Positions 6,843 to 15,015 are shown, counted from the stretch's first letter. The stretch: DNA of 23,389 nucleotides from Candidatus Galligastranaerophilus gallistercoris (GCA_018710795.1 DVJH01000111.1:1-23389); one strand, 5' to 3'. Made by a program: numbers and translations. Notes: generated by a model not told the origin, from the sequence alone.

Positions 6843-7577
6843 ATGCCGCATTTTTTAATAAGTAAAGAAGAAATAAAAGAAGATAAAATCGAACTTATCG
6901 ATAAAGAAACAATTGATCACCTTTTAAAATCCTTAAGGGTAAAAAAGGGCGAAAAGGTTAAATTTATTGATAAAGACGAAAATGTCTATTTAACCGAAAT
7001 TATTGAAACCGGCAAAAATAAACTTATATCAAAAATAATTACAAGAGAAAAATCAATAAGAAAGCTTAATTTTGAACTTGATGCCGCAATTTCCGTCCTG
7101 AAACCCGATGCTATGCATCTTGCAATTCAAAATGCGGTTCAGGCGGGCGCAAAAAAAATTTATACGGTTTATTCGGATAATGCTGCGGTTAAATATGATT
7201 CGATTTTAAACAAAAAAGAAAAATGGCAAAAAATCGGAATGGAAGCATTTAAACAGTGCGAAAGGGCTGATATTCCAGAGATTTATGACGTTATAAAATT
7301 TGATGAAATATTTAAAAATTACAAAAAAGAAAATATTATAGTTTTTGCGGAAAAATACGCAAAAGAAGATGTTAAAGAAATATTTGATACAATTAATAAG
7401 AAGGAAAGAATTTTAGCGGTATTCGGGCCTGAAGGCGGGTTTAGCGAAAAAGAATTTGATTATTTTAAAAGTAAAAATATAAAGCTTGCAACCCTTGGGA
7501 ATTTAATTTTAAAAGCGCCCAATGCCATAACGGCGGGGTTATTCGGGATTATTACAAATTATGATAATAAAAGATGA
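6843..7577 (+). CDS. rsmE: 16S rRNA (uracil-N3)-methyltransferase RsmE family
   Basis: SPOUT-fold methyltransferase expected to methylate U1498 (E. coli numbering) of 16S rRNA; 244 aa. An N-terminal PUA-like domain (MPHFLIS...HLLKSLRVKKGEKV) precedes the trefoil-knot domain. There AISVLKPDAM, QNAVQAGAKKIY, EAFKQCERADIPEI and FGPEGGFSEKE (194-204) match the family. The last motif departs from the usual LG-x-R-I-L-R-T-E-T-A: here it reads LGNLILKAPNAITAG (218-232), replacing both Arg and the Glu. The start at 6843 fits the family N-terminus despite having no Shine-Dalgarno. It overlaps cca by 17 nt, pointing to translational coupling. The family is confident; retained activity is less so. Confidence 0.88.
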   Translation: MPHFLISKEEIKEDKIELIDKETIDHLLKSLRVKKGEKVKFIDKDENVYLTEIIETGKNKLISKIITREKSIRKLNFELDAAISVLKPDAMHLAIQNAVQAGAKKIYTVYSDNAAVKYDSILNKKEKWQKIGMEAFKQCERADIPEIYDVIKFDEIFKNYKKENIIVFAEKYAKEDVKEIFDTINKKERILAVFGPEGGFSEKEFDYFKSKNIKLATLGNLILKAPNAITAGLFGIITNYDNKR

Positions 7578-8880
7578 TTTGATTGAACTTATAAAACCAT
7601 ATATAAAAGATTATGAATGCTATCTTACGGGCGGTTATATAAGAGAATATCTGCTGAATAAAAATTCATCGGACAGAGATATAACCGTAAAAACCGACAA
7701 TCTTGAGAACCTTGCAAAAAAAATTGCGGATAATCTAAATGCAAGCTTTGTTATTTTGGATAAAGAAAATGAAATTTACAGGGTTGTTTTTAATAAGGAA
7801 GAATACATTGATTTTGCAAAGTTAGAAAATAACAGCCTTGAAGATGACACCGACAGGCGCGATTTTACGATTAATTCAATTATGTATGATATAAATCAAG
7901 ATAAATTAATCGATAAAAATTTCGGTATTGAAGATTTAAAAAATAAAATCATAAAAACAAAAAACCTCAAAAACCTCTCCGATGACCCTTTAAGAATGCT
8001 CAGGGCAATCAGGTTCAAATCGGAAACGGGTTTTAGGGTTGATGATGATATTATCAAATTTATAAAAGAAAATGCAAAATTATTGAATAACATAGCAGGC
8101 GAGAGAATTCATCAGGAACTGATAAAAGTTTTTGAGGGCGAATTTTTAGCCGATTCATTGGTTTTGGCGGATGAAACGGGAATTTTGGAAGTTATTTTTC
8201 CGTTTTTTTCGGAAATTAAAAAAATTCCCAAAAATTCTCATCATCATCTTAACCTTTTTTACCATTTGATTGAAACAACAAAAAATATAAGGATAAATAA
8301 ACCTTTATTAAAATTATCCGCATTTTTGCATGACCTTGCAAAGCCCGATTGCTGGACAATTGATAAAGAAACGGGGCGCCACAGATTTATAGGGCATGAT
8401 GAAGAAGGATCAAAAAAAGTTGTTCCTTATTTAAAAAAATTGAAATTTTCAAACAAAGAAATCGAATATATATCAAAAATGATTAAATATCATATCTATC
8501 CTTCCGCATTAATGTCCGATGTAAACGTAAGCGAAAAAGCAATGATAAGGTTTGTTAAAAAAATAGGGGATGATACCGTTGATTTAATTGAATTATCAAG
8601 AGCGGACAGGCTCTCTGCAAGGGGAGAAGCGGTAACGGACGAGATGATAAAAACCAATCTTGAAAATCTGGATAAACTGTTAGATTTTTATAATAAAATT
8701 CAGCCCAAATTAAAATCGCTCCCAAAGTTAATTGACGGAAACGAAATTATGAAATTATTAAATATTAAGCCTTCAAAAAAATTAAAGGAAATAATAAACG
8801 AAATAAACGAAAAACAAATTGAAGGAATAATAACCACAAAAGAAGATGCTGTTAATTTTGTTTTAAGTTTAAAAAATTAA
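7561..8880 (+). CDS. cca: CCA-adding / poly(A) polymerase family tRNA nucleotidyltransferase with HD domain
   Basis: Class II nucleotidyltransferase, 439 aa, expected to add or repair the 3' CCA of tRNA. The nucleotidyltransferase head has TGGYIREYLL (23-32) and the metal-binding acidic pair in SDRDI (37-41). DDTDRRDFTINSIMYD (95-110) follows, with the nucleotide-selecting RRD region. DDPLRMLRAIRF (141-152) marks the neck. From about 225 there is an HD phosphohydrolase domain with HHH (227-229), HDLAKP (257-262) and GHDEEG (278-283). HD-containing forms can carry 2',3'-cyclic phosphodiesterase or phosphatase activity. It could be CC-adding, A-adding or poly(A) polymerase; sequence alone does not settle this. 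It starts inside rsmE, and its stop overlaps that of the opposing helicase gene. Confidence 0.9.
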   Translation: MIIKDDLIELIKPYIKDYECYLTGGYIREYLLNKNSSDRDITVKTDNLENLAKKIADNLNASFVILDKENEIYRVVFNKEEYIDFAKLENNSLEDDTDRRDFTINSIMYDINQDKLIDKNFGIEDLKNKIIKTKNLKNLSDDPLRMLRAIRFKSETGFRVDDDIIKFIKENAKLLNNIAGERIHQELIKVFEGEFLADSLVLADETGILEVIFPFFSEIKKIPKNSHHHLNLFYHLIETTKNIRINKPLLKLSAFLHDLAKPDCWTIDKETGRHRFIGHDEEGSKKVVPYLKKLKFSNKEIEYISKMIKYHIYPSALMSDVNVSEKAMIRFVKKIGDDTVDLIELSRADRLSARGEAVTDEMIKTNLENLDKLLDFYNKIQPKLKSLPKLIDGNEIMKLLNIKPSKKLKEIINEINEKQIEGIITTKEDAVNFVLSLKN

Positions 8881-11800
8881 ACCGAGAAAATATCCTTAAT
8901 ATCTTGATATGTAAGCGTTTTTGCAATGTTTCTGTCAACCGATATAACGGAATCCACCAGAGAACGCTTTTTGGATTTTAATCTTTGAATTTTTTCTTCA
9001 ACCGTACCTTTTGTAATTAAGCGGTATACAAAAACCTTTTTGGTTTGCCCGATACGATATGCTCTGTCCGTTGCCTGATCTTCAACGGCAGGGTTCCACC
9101 ACGGGTCATAATGAATAACATAATCCGCACCCGTCAAATTCAAGCCCGTGCCGCCCGCTTTCAAGCTTACGAGGAAAATCGGAATAGTAGGGTCCGTATT
9201 AAATCTTTCAACAACTTCCTGCCTGTTTTTGGTGGCACCCGATAAGTATTCGTGTTTAATTCCTTTATTTTCAAGCCAGATTTTAATTATATCAAGCATT
9301 CCCACAAACTGGCTGAATAATAAAATTCTATGACCTTCGGAAATTATTTCTTCAAGCATGGATTGAAGATGTTCAAACTTACCCGATTCATTTATGCCCA
9401 ATTTTCCTTCTTTATCATACAACCTCGGATGACAGCAGATTTGCCTTAACCTTAAAAGGGCAGAGAAAATTGACATTCTTGATTTTTCTAAGCCGACAGT
9501 TTCAATTGATTTAAAGAGTTCTTCTTTTGTTGAATCCAACACCTGAAGATAAAGGTCTTTTTGATCGGGCGTAAGTTCGCAGTATGCAACGGCTTCGATT
9601 TTGTCGGGCAAATCTTTTGCAACGTCTCTTTTCATACGTCTTAAAATAAACGGGAAAATTTGAGATTTTAAGCGTCTTTCAACCGCTTTATCCTCTTTTT
9701 CCACAATCGGATAAACGTATCTGTTATTAAATTCATTGCCGTCAAATAAGAATCCGGGCATAAGAAAATCAAAAACGCTCCACAATTCTTCAAGCCTGTT
9801 TTCAATCGGGGTGCCCGACAAGGCAAGTTTATGTTTTGCTTTCAATAATTTAACCGCTTTTGAAGTCTGACTTTGAGAGTTTTTAATATTTTGAGATTCA
9901 TCAAGAATAATATATCTGAAATCAAATTTCTTTAATTGGTCGATATCTCTTCTGATTAAAGCATAGCTTGTGATTATAACGTCAAATTTCGGAATGTTTT
10001 TAAAGTTTGCTTTTCTTTCGGTGCCGGAAAGTGTTAAAAATTTCAAATTCGGAGCAAATTTTTCAATTTCATTTTCCCAGTTGAAAACGACAGATGTCGG
10101 GCAAATTACAAGAGCGGGTTCTTTTCCGTCTTTTTCTTTTGCTTTTTGCAATAACGTAAGAGTCTGCAAGGTTTTACCCAAACCCATATCATCCGCTAAA
10201 ATTCCGTTCAAACCGTATTTATACAAAAACCAAAGCCAGCTGTAGCCTTTTAATTGATATTCTCTTAAATTCCCGATTGTAGACTTTGGAAGAGGGGTAT
10301 TTTCCATATTTGAAAACGTTGAAATTTCTTTCCAGAATTTGGAGAACTTTCTTGACATTTTCATCTTTATATTCATATTCTCCATCTCGGAAACAACGCC
10401 CGCACGATAGGTTTTTACGATATATTTATCTTCATCGTTTTTATAAACGTCATAAGTATTAAAAGATTTTAATAACGTAAACACATTATCAACGGGAATT
10501 AAGCTCTGGCCTTTTCCTGTTGATTGATAATATCTTTGCCCGTCATAGACCAGATCCTGAATTTTTTCAAATTCAATCCTCTCGCCTTCGGCTTCGGCGT
10601 ACATTTCAATTTCAAATTTATCCGTTGTATCAATTGCAAAATCAATATCAGCGCAAAGCGTCAGCTCTTTTTTTGCAAGCTTATACATGCTCATATCGTC
10701 TTTTTCGATAAATTCCCAATTGGGACCCGCTTGAGAAATATAATAATTATAAAAATCAATGGCGTTTTCTTTCTCAAGCGCAAGATTATTCGTCTGCATG
10801 GGGGCAAAACGGCATGCAAGAAGCATTTGATACGCCTTTTGTTCAAAATTGGAATCTCTTTTAACCCAGTATAATAAATCTTTTTCGGGGTCTTTAATTG
10901 TAATATAGGGGGTTTTAGGCGTTCTTGAATAGGGAACTTTTACCCCGTCGTATTCAAAATCAAGAGAAGCTTTTAAGGATTGATCATAATCAATGCCAAG
11001 CTCCACTATACATTTAGGGGGCCTTTTTTCAAAAGAAAGTTTTTCCATTTCTTCCGATAATTCAACGGTCATGACTTCTCTTAATTTGGGGAGTTCTTCA
11101 TAAATAAATTTTCCGCCTTCTGCATCTTTTATGTCGGTAAAAGAAGCTTTAATCAAATTTTGGGGAAGAACGGAAACCTGAACATCGGTTTGAAAAATTC
11201 TATCTTTATATCTGCCCCATTTTAAACCTCTTGAAAAATATCTTATTTCTTCAAAAGGATAAATCTCATCAACATCGGGGCGTTTCCAGTATAAAGACAA
11301 TAAGACGTTTCCGACATATGAAACGTTGACCGATAAACATAACTTCCAGACATCGGGTGTAAATAAGATTTTTTTATGGGTTTTTGCGTCAATGACATCT
11401 TCCATTTTGGAGAGCATTTTGAAAAATTCATCAAACTTGTTAATTTGAACGTCGTACCACCCCGATTTTTTATCCAGTCTTGATTGTTTTAATAACATTG
11501 AAAACATCATTGCTTCCAATTTTTGAACTTCGTTTAATTTAAAATCGGGATTATTTTTTTGCTCTTCAAGCACTGCTTTAAAAATACCCTCTAAATCCCT
11601 CATTACCCTTTTTGTGTTTCTGTCCATAACAAGGATGGAGAAGAAATTCTGCCTTCGTTTGGGGTTGAAGTGAAAAATATATCCGCCCTGAGGGTTTTCT
11701 GTCATCGGGATATCTTCATCAAAAAAGACGGGCGGAATATCAAATTTTTCATACATCAATTCATCGACATGATGATCTTTAAGCGATGATAAACCTAAGG

Positions 11801-12044
11801 CAACCACATGTTTACACCACGGCTCGTCCAAAGGGCATGAGCAAGAGGTTTTGACGCCTGTTTTCGTGAATTTTAAAGATACATCATAATGATCCTTAAA
11901 ATTGCCTTTGACCTTGCCTGAAATAACGTTATCTTTAAGGGCAACATCCGTTACTAATCCCTTTTGATAACATTCATACCCTCTGCGCCAGCTGCCGGGT
12001 TTTGCCGAATCTTTAATAAATTTGTTGTTAAAAATGTATTTCAC
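8877..12044 (-). CDS. SWIM zinc-finger SNF2-family ATPase/helicase
   Basis: Large Swi2/Snf2-type DNA translocase of the RapA/HepA branch; 1055 aa. The SWIM zinc finger is C68, C70, C77, H79 (CxCx6CxH). A long middle region (about 100-590) corresponds to the bacterial SNF2-associated domain. The motor follows: RECA1 with ILADDMGLGKT (615-625, Walker A), DESQNIKN (715-722, Walker B, DESQ variant), LSGTPIENRLEELW (742-755); RECA2 with GGTGLNLTGADYVIHYDPWWNP and QATDRAYRIGQ (990-1000). The start is GTG at 12044. A stop codon lies a short distance upstream in frame and no ATG lies between, so this start is forced; no Shine-Dalgarno is seen. It stands alone, convergent with cca. The actual substrate (stalled polymerase, replication or repair) is unknown. 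Confidence 0.95.
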   Translation of the reverse strand: MKYIFNNKFIKDSAKPGSWRRGYECYQKGLVTDVALKDNVISGKVKGNFKDHYDVSLKFTKTGVKTSCSCPLDEPWCKHVVALGLSSLKDHHVDELMYEKFDIPPVFFDEDIPMTENPQGGYIFHFNPKRRQNFFSILVMDRNTKRVMRDLEGIFKAVLEEQKNNPDFKLNEVQKLEAMMFSMLLKQSRLDKKSGWYDVQINKFDEFFKMLSKMEDVIDAKTHKKILFTPDVWKLCLSVNVSYVGNVLLSLYWKRPDVDEIYPFEEIRYFSRGLKWGRYKDRIFQTDVQVSVLPQNLIKASFTDIKDAEGGKFIYEELPKLREVMTVELSEEMEKLSFEKRPPKCIVELGIDYDQSLKASLDFEYDGVKVPYSRTPKTPYITIKDPEKDLLYWVKRDSNFEQKAYQMLLACRFAPMQTNNLALEKENAIDFYNYYISQAGPNWEFIEKDDMSMYKLAKKELTLCADIDFAIDTTDKFEIEMYAEAEGERIEFEKIQDLVYDGQRYYQSTGKGQSLIPVDNVFTLLKSFNTYDVYKNDEDKYIVKTYRAGVVSEMENMNIKMKMSRKFSKFWKEISTFSNMENTPLPKSTIGNLREYQLKGYSWLWFLYKYGLNGILADDMGLGKTLQTLTLLQKAKEKDGKEPALVICPTSVVFNWENEIEKFAPNLKFLTLSGTERKANFKNIPKFDVIITSYALIRRDIDQLKKFDFRYIILDESQNIKNSQSQTSKAVKLLKAKHKLALSGTPIENRLEELWSVFDFLMPGFLFDGNEFNNRYVYPIVEKEDKAVERRLKSQIFPFILRRMKRDVAKDLPDKIEAVAYCELTPDQKDLYLQVLDSTKEELFKSIETVGLEKSRMSIFSALLRLRQICCHPRLYDKEGKLGINESGKFEHLQSMLEEIISEGHRILLFSQFVGMLDIIKIWLENKGIKHEYLSGATKNRQEVVERFNTDPTIPIFLVSLKAGGTGLNLTGADYVIHYDPWWNPAVEDQATDRAYRIGQTKKVFVYRLITKGTVEEKIQRLKSKKRSLVDSVISVDRNIAKTLTYQDIKDIFSV

Positions 12045-12054
12045 AATAGCACTT

Positions 12055-12083
12055 ATAATAGCTACAAACTGCGTCAGTTAAAA
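12055..12083 (-). promoter_or_regulatory. Candidate promoter of the SNF2 gene and the 12045-12311 intergenic region
   Basis: Minus-strand TATTAT (12055-12060) lies 10 nt before the GTG, with a poor -35 (TTTTAA, 12078-12083). An inverted repeat AACTG-CGT-CAGTT (12067-12079) sits between them and could be an operator. The rest of this 267-nt gap is very AT-rich and holds the adhE control region. I see no small gene or RNA in it. Confidence 0.3.
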
Positions 12084-12208
12084 TCTTAAATGTGAAACGG
12101 TTTAAATACCACTCGAAATTAACTTTTACAGTTTAAATTTACCAAAAAACAGATAAAAAATCAAGAATTTTATTATTTATTTTCATATAAAGTTTGTATA
12201 AAGATGTA

Positions 12209-12258
12209 TTGCAATTTTATTTTTTTGTTTTATTATATTATTGTGAATTTAATCACGA
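12209..12258 (+). promoter_or_regulatory. adhE promoter with overlapping Rex operator
   Basis: TTGCAA (12209-12214), 16 nt and TATTAT (12231-12236) is the likely promoter, with a start near 12243. Directly over it lies TTGTGA-ATTTAA-TCACGA (12241-12258), which differs from the palindromic Rex consensus (TTGTGA, six bases, TCACAA) at one position. The rex gene is downstream of adhE. Rex bound here would block initiation; NADH releases Rex in characterised systems. The predicted leader is about 70 nt, with AAAGGAG (12293-12299) before the ATG. Confidence 0.8.
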
Positions 12259-12311
12259 ATTAAGAATCACCATACTATTAATCATTATATTTTAAAGGAG
12301 AACAACGTATT

Positions 12312-14969
12312 ATGACAGCAGAAAATGAATGCAGCTGCACTTGCGTTTGCGACTGCGAAGTTGACGACAGAAAGCCTGTAACATGCGCTGAAGACTTTGA
12401 AGAAATGATTGTTCAGGTACACGAAGCACAAAAACAATATGCGACATTTACTCAGGAACAAGTTGATAAAATCTTTAAAGCAGCAGCACTTGCAGCAAAC
12501 AAAGCAAGAATTCCTCTTGCAAAAATGGCAGCCGAAGAATCCGGCATGGGCGTTGTAGAAGACAAAGTTATTAAAAACCACTTTGCATCGGAATACATCT
12601 ACAACAAATTTAAAAATACAAAAACCTGCGGAATTCTTTGGGAAGACAAAATTAACGGCATTAAAAAAGTAGCCGAACCCTTGGGTGTTATTGCAGGTAT
12701 CGTTCCTACAACAAACCCGACTTCAACAGCTATTTTTAAATCATTGATTGCATTAAAAACAAGAAACGCAATCATCTTCTCTCCGCACCCCAGAGCTAAA
12801 AAATCAACAATTGCGGCGGCAAAAATCGTTTTAGACGCTGCGGTTAAAGCGGGTGCGCCCAAACACATAATAAACTGGATTGATACACCCACCATCGAAT
12901 TATCCGGATTATTAATGAAACACCCGAAAATTGATGCAATCTTAGCAACGGGCGGTCCCGGAATGGTTAAAGCCGCTTATTCATCAGGCAAACCGGCACT
13001 CGGCGTAGGCTCGGGCAACACTCCCGCAGTTATAGACGAAACGGCAGACATTAAAATGGCTGTTTCATCAATTCTTATGTCAAAAACATTCGACAACGGT
13101 ATGATATGTGCTTCCGAACAATCTGTTGTTGCGGTTGACAGCATTTATGACGAAGTTAAAAAAGAACTTCAATACAGAGGCGCATATATCTTAAACGACG
13201 AAGAAGCCGAAAAAGTTGCAAAAATAATTCTTGTTGAAAGAGGCGGAGTAAGCGCGGTTAACCCTGCAATTGTAGGACAGCCCGCATATAAAATTGCCGA
13301 AATTGCAGGCATTAGCGTTCCGAAAGATGCAAAAGTTCTTATCGGCGAAGAAAAAGAAGTTGCCGTTGAAAATCCTTTTGCACATGAAAAATTATCTCCC
13401 GTTCTTGCGCTGTATAGAGCCGCAGATTTTAATGATGCCGTTCAAAAAGCTCATGACTTAGTGTTATTGGGCGGTGCGGGTCATACATCGGTTCTCTATA
13501 CGGACGAACGCAAAAAAGAAAGAATCGATAAATTCGCCACAACAATGCCCACGGGCAGAATTTTAATCAACTCTCCTTCATCACAGGGCGGTATCGGAGA
13601 CCTTTACAACTTCAGACTTGAACCGTCTTTAACATTGGGCTGCGGCTCTTGGGGCGGCAACTCGGTAAGTGAAAACGTAGGCGTTAAACACTTATTGAAT
13701 TACAAAACAGTAGCTGAAAGGAGAGAAAATATGCTTTGGTTCAAAGTTCCGCCTAAAATCTACTTCAAAAGAGGCGCTACGGATTTAGCATTAAGAGAAT
13801 TACAAGGAAAACAAAGAGCATTCATCGTAACAGACAGATTCCTGTTCGATTCGGGTGCGGTATATAATATCACAAGACCCTTAGAAGACATCGGCGTTGA
13901 TTATCAAATTTTCTTTGATGTTAAACCCGATCCTACATTGTCTACAATCAGAGAAGCAATGCAGATGGTTGATGTTTATAAACCCGATGTAATTATTGCT
14001 CTCGGCGGCGGTTCACCGATTGACGCAGCTAAAATTATCTGGCTGCAATATGAACAGCCCGAAGTTAAATTCGACGACATTGCAATGAGATTTATGGACA
14101 TCAGAAAAAGAATCTGTATGCCTCCCAAACTCGGAACAAAAGCAACAATGGTTGCAATCCCGACCACATCCGGTACAGGTTCTGAAGTTACACCGTTTGC
14201 GGTTATCACGGACGATGAAACGCACATCAAATATCCTATCGCAGATTACTGCTTAACGCCTGATATGGCAATTATTGACGCCAACTTTGTTGACACAATG
14301 CCTAAAGGCTTAACGGCTGCAAGCGGTATTGATGCTTTGACACACTCTCTTGAAGCTTACGTATCTTCTATGGCAACAAACTTCACGAATTCTCCCGCCT
14401 TAGAAGCTGCAAAATTAATCTTCAGATATCTGCCCCGTTCATATAACGGCGGAAAAGACGATCCTGTCGCAAGAGAAAAAGTTCACTATGCATCCTGCTT
14501 AGCCGGTATGGCATTTGCTAACGCATTTTTGGGCGTTTGCCACTCAATGGCTCACAAATTGGGTGCGGCATTTAATATCCCGCACGGTCTTGCAAATGCG
14601 TTCTTAATCAATCAGGTAATCAGATACAACGCTAATGACTGCCCGAAAAAACAGGCAACATTCCCGCAGTATAAATTCCCGAACGCAAAAGCAAGATACG
14701 GTCAGGTTGCGGACAATCTGGGTCTCGGCGGTAAAAACGATGATGAAAAAGTTGAATTATTGCTTCAAGCAATTACTCAGCTTAAAAAAGACATCAACAT
14801 TCCTCTTTCGATTAAAGAATGGGGCGTTTCCGAAGAAGACTTCAACGCTAAGCTTGATGAACTTGTTGAACTTGCATTCGATGATCAATGCACGGGCGCA
14901 AACCCCGTATATCCTTTAATGGATGAAATCAGAGAAATGTATGTTAAAGCATACAACGGAGAATATTAA
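12312..14969 (+). CDS. adhE: Bifunctional acetaldehyde-CoA / alcohol dehydrogenase AdhE
   Basis: Converts acetyl-CoA via acetaldehyde to ethanol, oxidising two NADH; 885 aa. AdhEs usually form spirosome filaments. Residues about 27-465 are the aldehyde dehydrogenase half, with the catalytic Cys at C266 (NGMICASEQS) and GGIGDLYNFRLEPSLTLGCG near its end. Residues about 474-870 are the iron-dependent alcohol dehydrogenase half, with ALGGGSPIDAAK, TTSGTGSEVTPFAV and the metal-site region GVCHSMAHKLGAAFNIPHGLANA. Close resemblance to E. coli AdhE runs throughout. The N-terminus is odd: C7, C9, C11, C13, C15 alternate, with C25 nearby, adding about 20 residues. Codons lean toward AAC, GAC, TTC and ATC more than in its neighbours, as in highly expressed genes. 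A Rex operator precedes it and rex follows. Confidence 0.98.
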   Translation: MTAENECSCTCVCDCEVDDRKPVTCAEDFEEMIVQVHEAQKQYATFTQEQVDKIFKAAALAANKARIPLAKMAAEESGMGVVEDKVIKNHFASEYIYNKFKNTKTCGILWEDKINGIKKVAEPLGVIAGIVPTTNPTSTAIFKSLIALKTRNAIIFSPHPRAKKSTIAAAKIVLDAAVKAGAPKHIINWIDTPTIELSGLLMKHPKIDAILATGGPGMVKAAYSSGKPALGVGSGNTPAVIDETADIKMAVSSILMSKTFDNGMICASEQSVVAVDSIYDEVKKELQYRGAYILNDEEAEKVAKIILVERGGVSAVNPAIVGQPAYKIAEIAGISVPKDAKVLIGEEKEVAVENPFAHEKLSPVLALYRAADFNDAVQKAHDLVLLGGAGHTSVLYTDERKKERIDKFATTMPTGRILINSPSSQGGIGDLYNFRLEPSLTLGCGSWGGNSVSENVGVKHLLNYKTVAERRENMLWFKVPPKIYFKRGATDLALRELQGKQRAFIVTDRFLFDSGAVYNITRPLEDIGVDYQIFFDVKPDPTLSTIREAMQMVDVYKPDVIIALGGGSPIDAAKIIWLQYEQPEVKFDDIAMRFMDIRKRICMPPKLGTKATMVAIPTTSGTGSEVTPFAVITDDETHIKYPIADYCLTPDMAIIDANFVDTMPKGLTAASGIDALTHSLEAYVSSMATNFTNSPALEAAKLIFRYLPRSYNGGKDDPVAREKVHYASCLAGMAFANAFLGVCHSMAHKLGAAFNIPHGLANAFLINQVIRYNANDCPKKQATFPQYKFPNAKARYGQVADNLGLGGKNDDEKVELLLQAITQLKKDINIPLSIKEWGVSEEDFNAKLDELVELAFDDQCTGANPVYPLMDEIREMYVKAYNGEY
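13717..13733 (+). promoter_or_regulatory. Internal Shine-Dalgarno and in-frame ATG at the AdhE domain junction
   Basis: AAAGGAG (13717-13723) lies 7 nt before an in-frame ATG (13731, Met474). It is as strong as the gene's own ribosome site. Initiation here would make a free 412-aa iron-alcohol dehydrogenase beginning MLWFKVPPKIYFKRG, exactly the start of that domain. The purines are also explained by coding for Arg-Arg-Glu, so chance is possible. Confidence 0.35.
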
Positions 14970-14983
14970 TCTCAAACCGAATG

Positions 14984-15015
14984 AAGCGTCCCTTTTTTAA
15001 AAGGGACGCTTTTTT
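14984..15015 (+). terminator. Intrinsic terminator between adhE and rex
   Basis: AAGCGTCCC (14984-14992) pairs with GGGACGCTT (15003-15011), extended by T/A pairs around a very small loop, and is followed by a T run to 15015. It should end most adhE transcripts. Since no clear promoter lies between it and rex, incomplete termination may feed rex. Confidence 0.9.

Noticed and set aside
12040..12050. Rex-like half site (TTGTGAAA on the minus strand) at the SNF2 start
   Set aside because: No second half site at the required six-base spacing; it simply includes the GTG start.
12091..12098. Second TGTGAAA half site in the SNF2-adhE gap
   Set aside because: No matching TTCACA arm follows.
12100..12138. 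Direct repeat GTTTAAAT at 12100 and 12131, 31 nt apart
   Set aside because: Eight AT-rich bases in a very AT-rich gap are expected by chance; noted only because the spacing is near three helical turns.
12285..12581. Cys-rich 98-aa reading frame on the minus strand opposite the adhE start
   Set aside because: It is the mirror of adhE codons, with no ribosome site; its Cys and Phe come from the complement of Ala/Lys-rich coding sequence.
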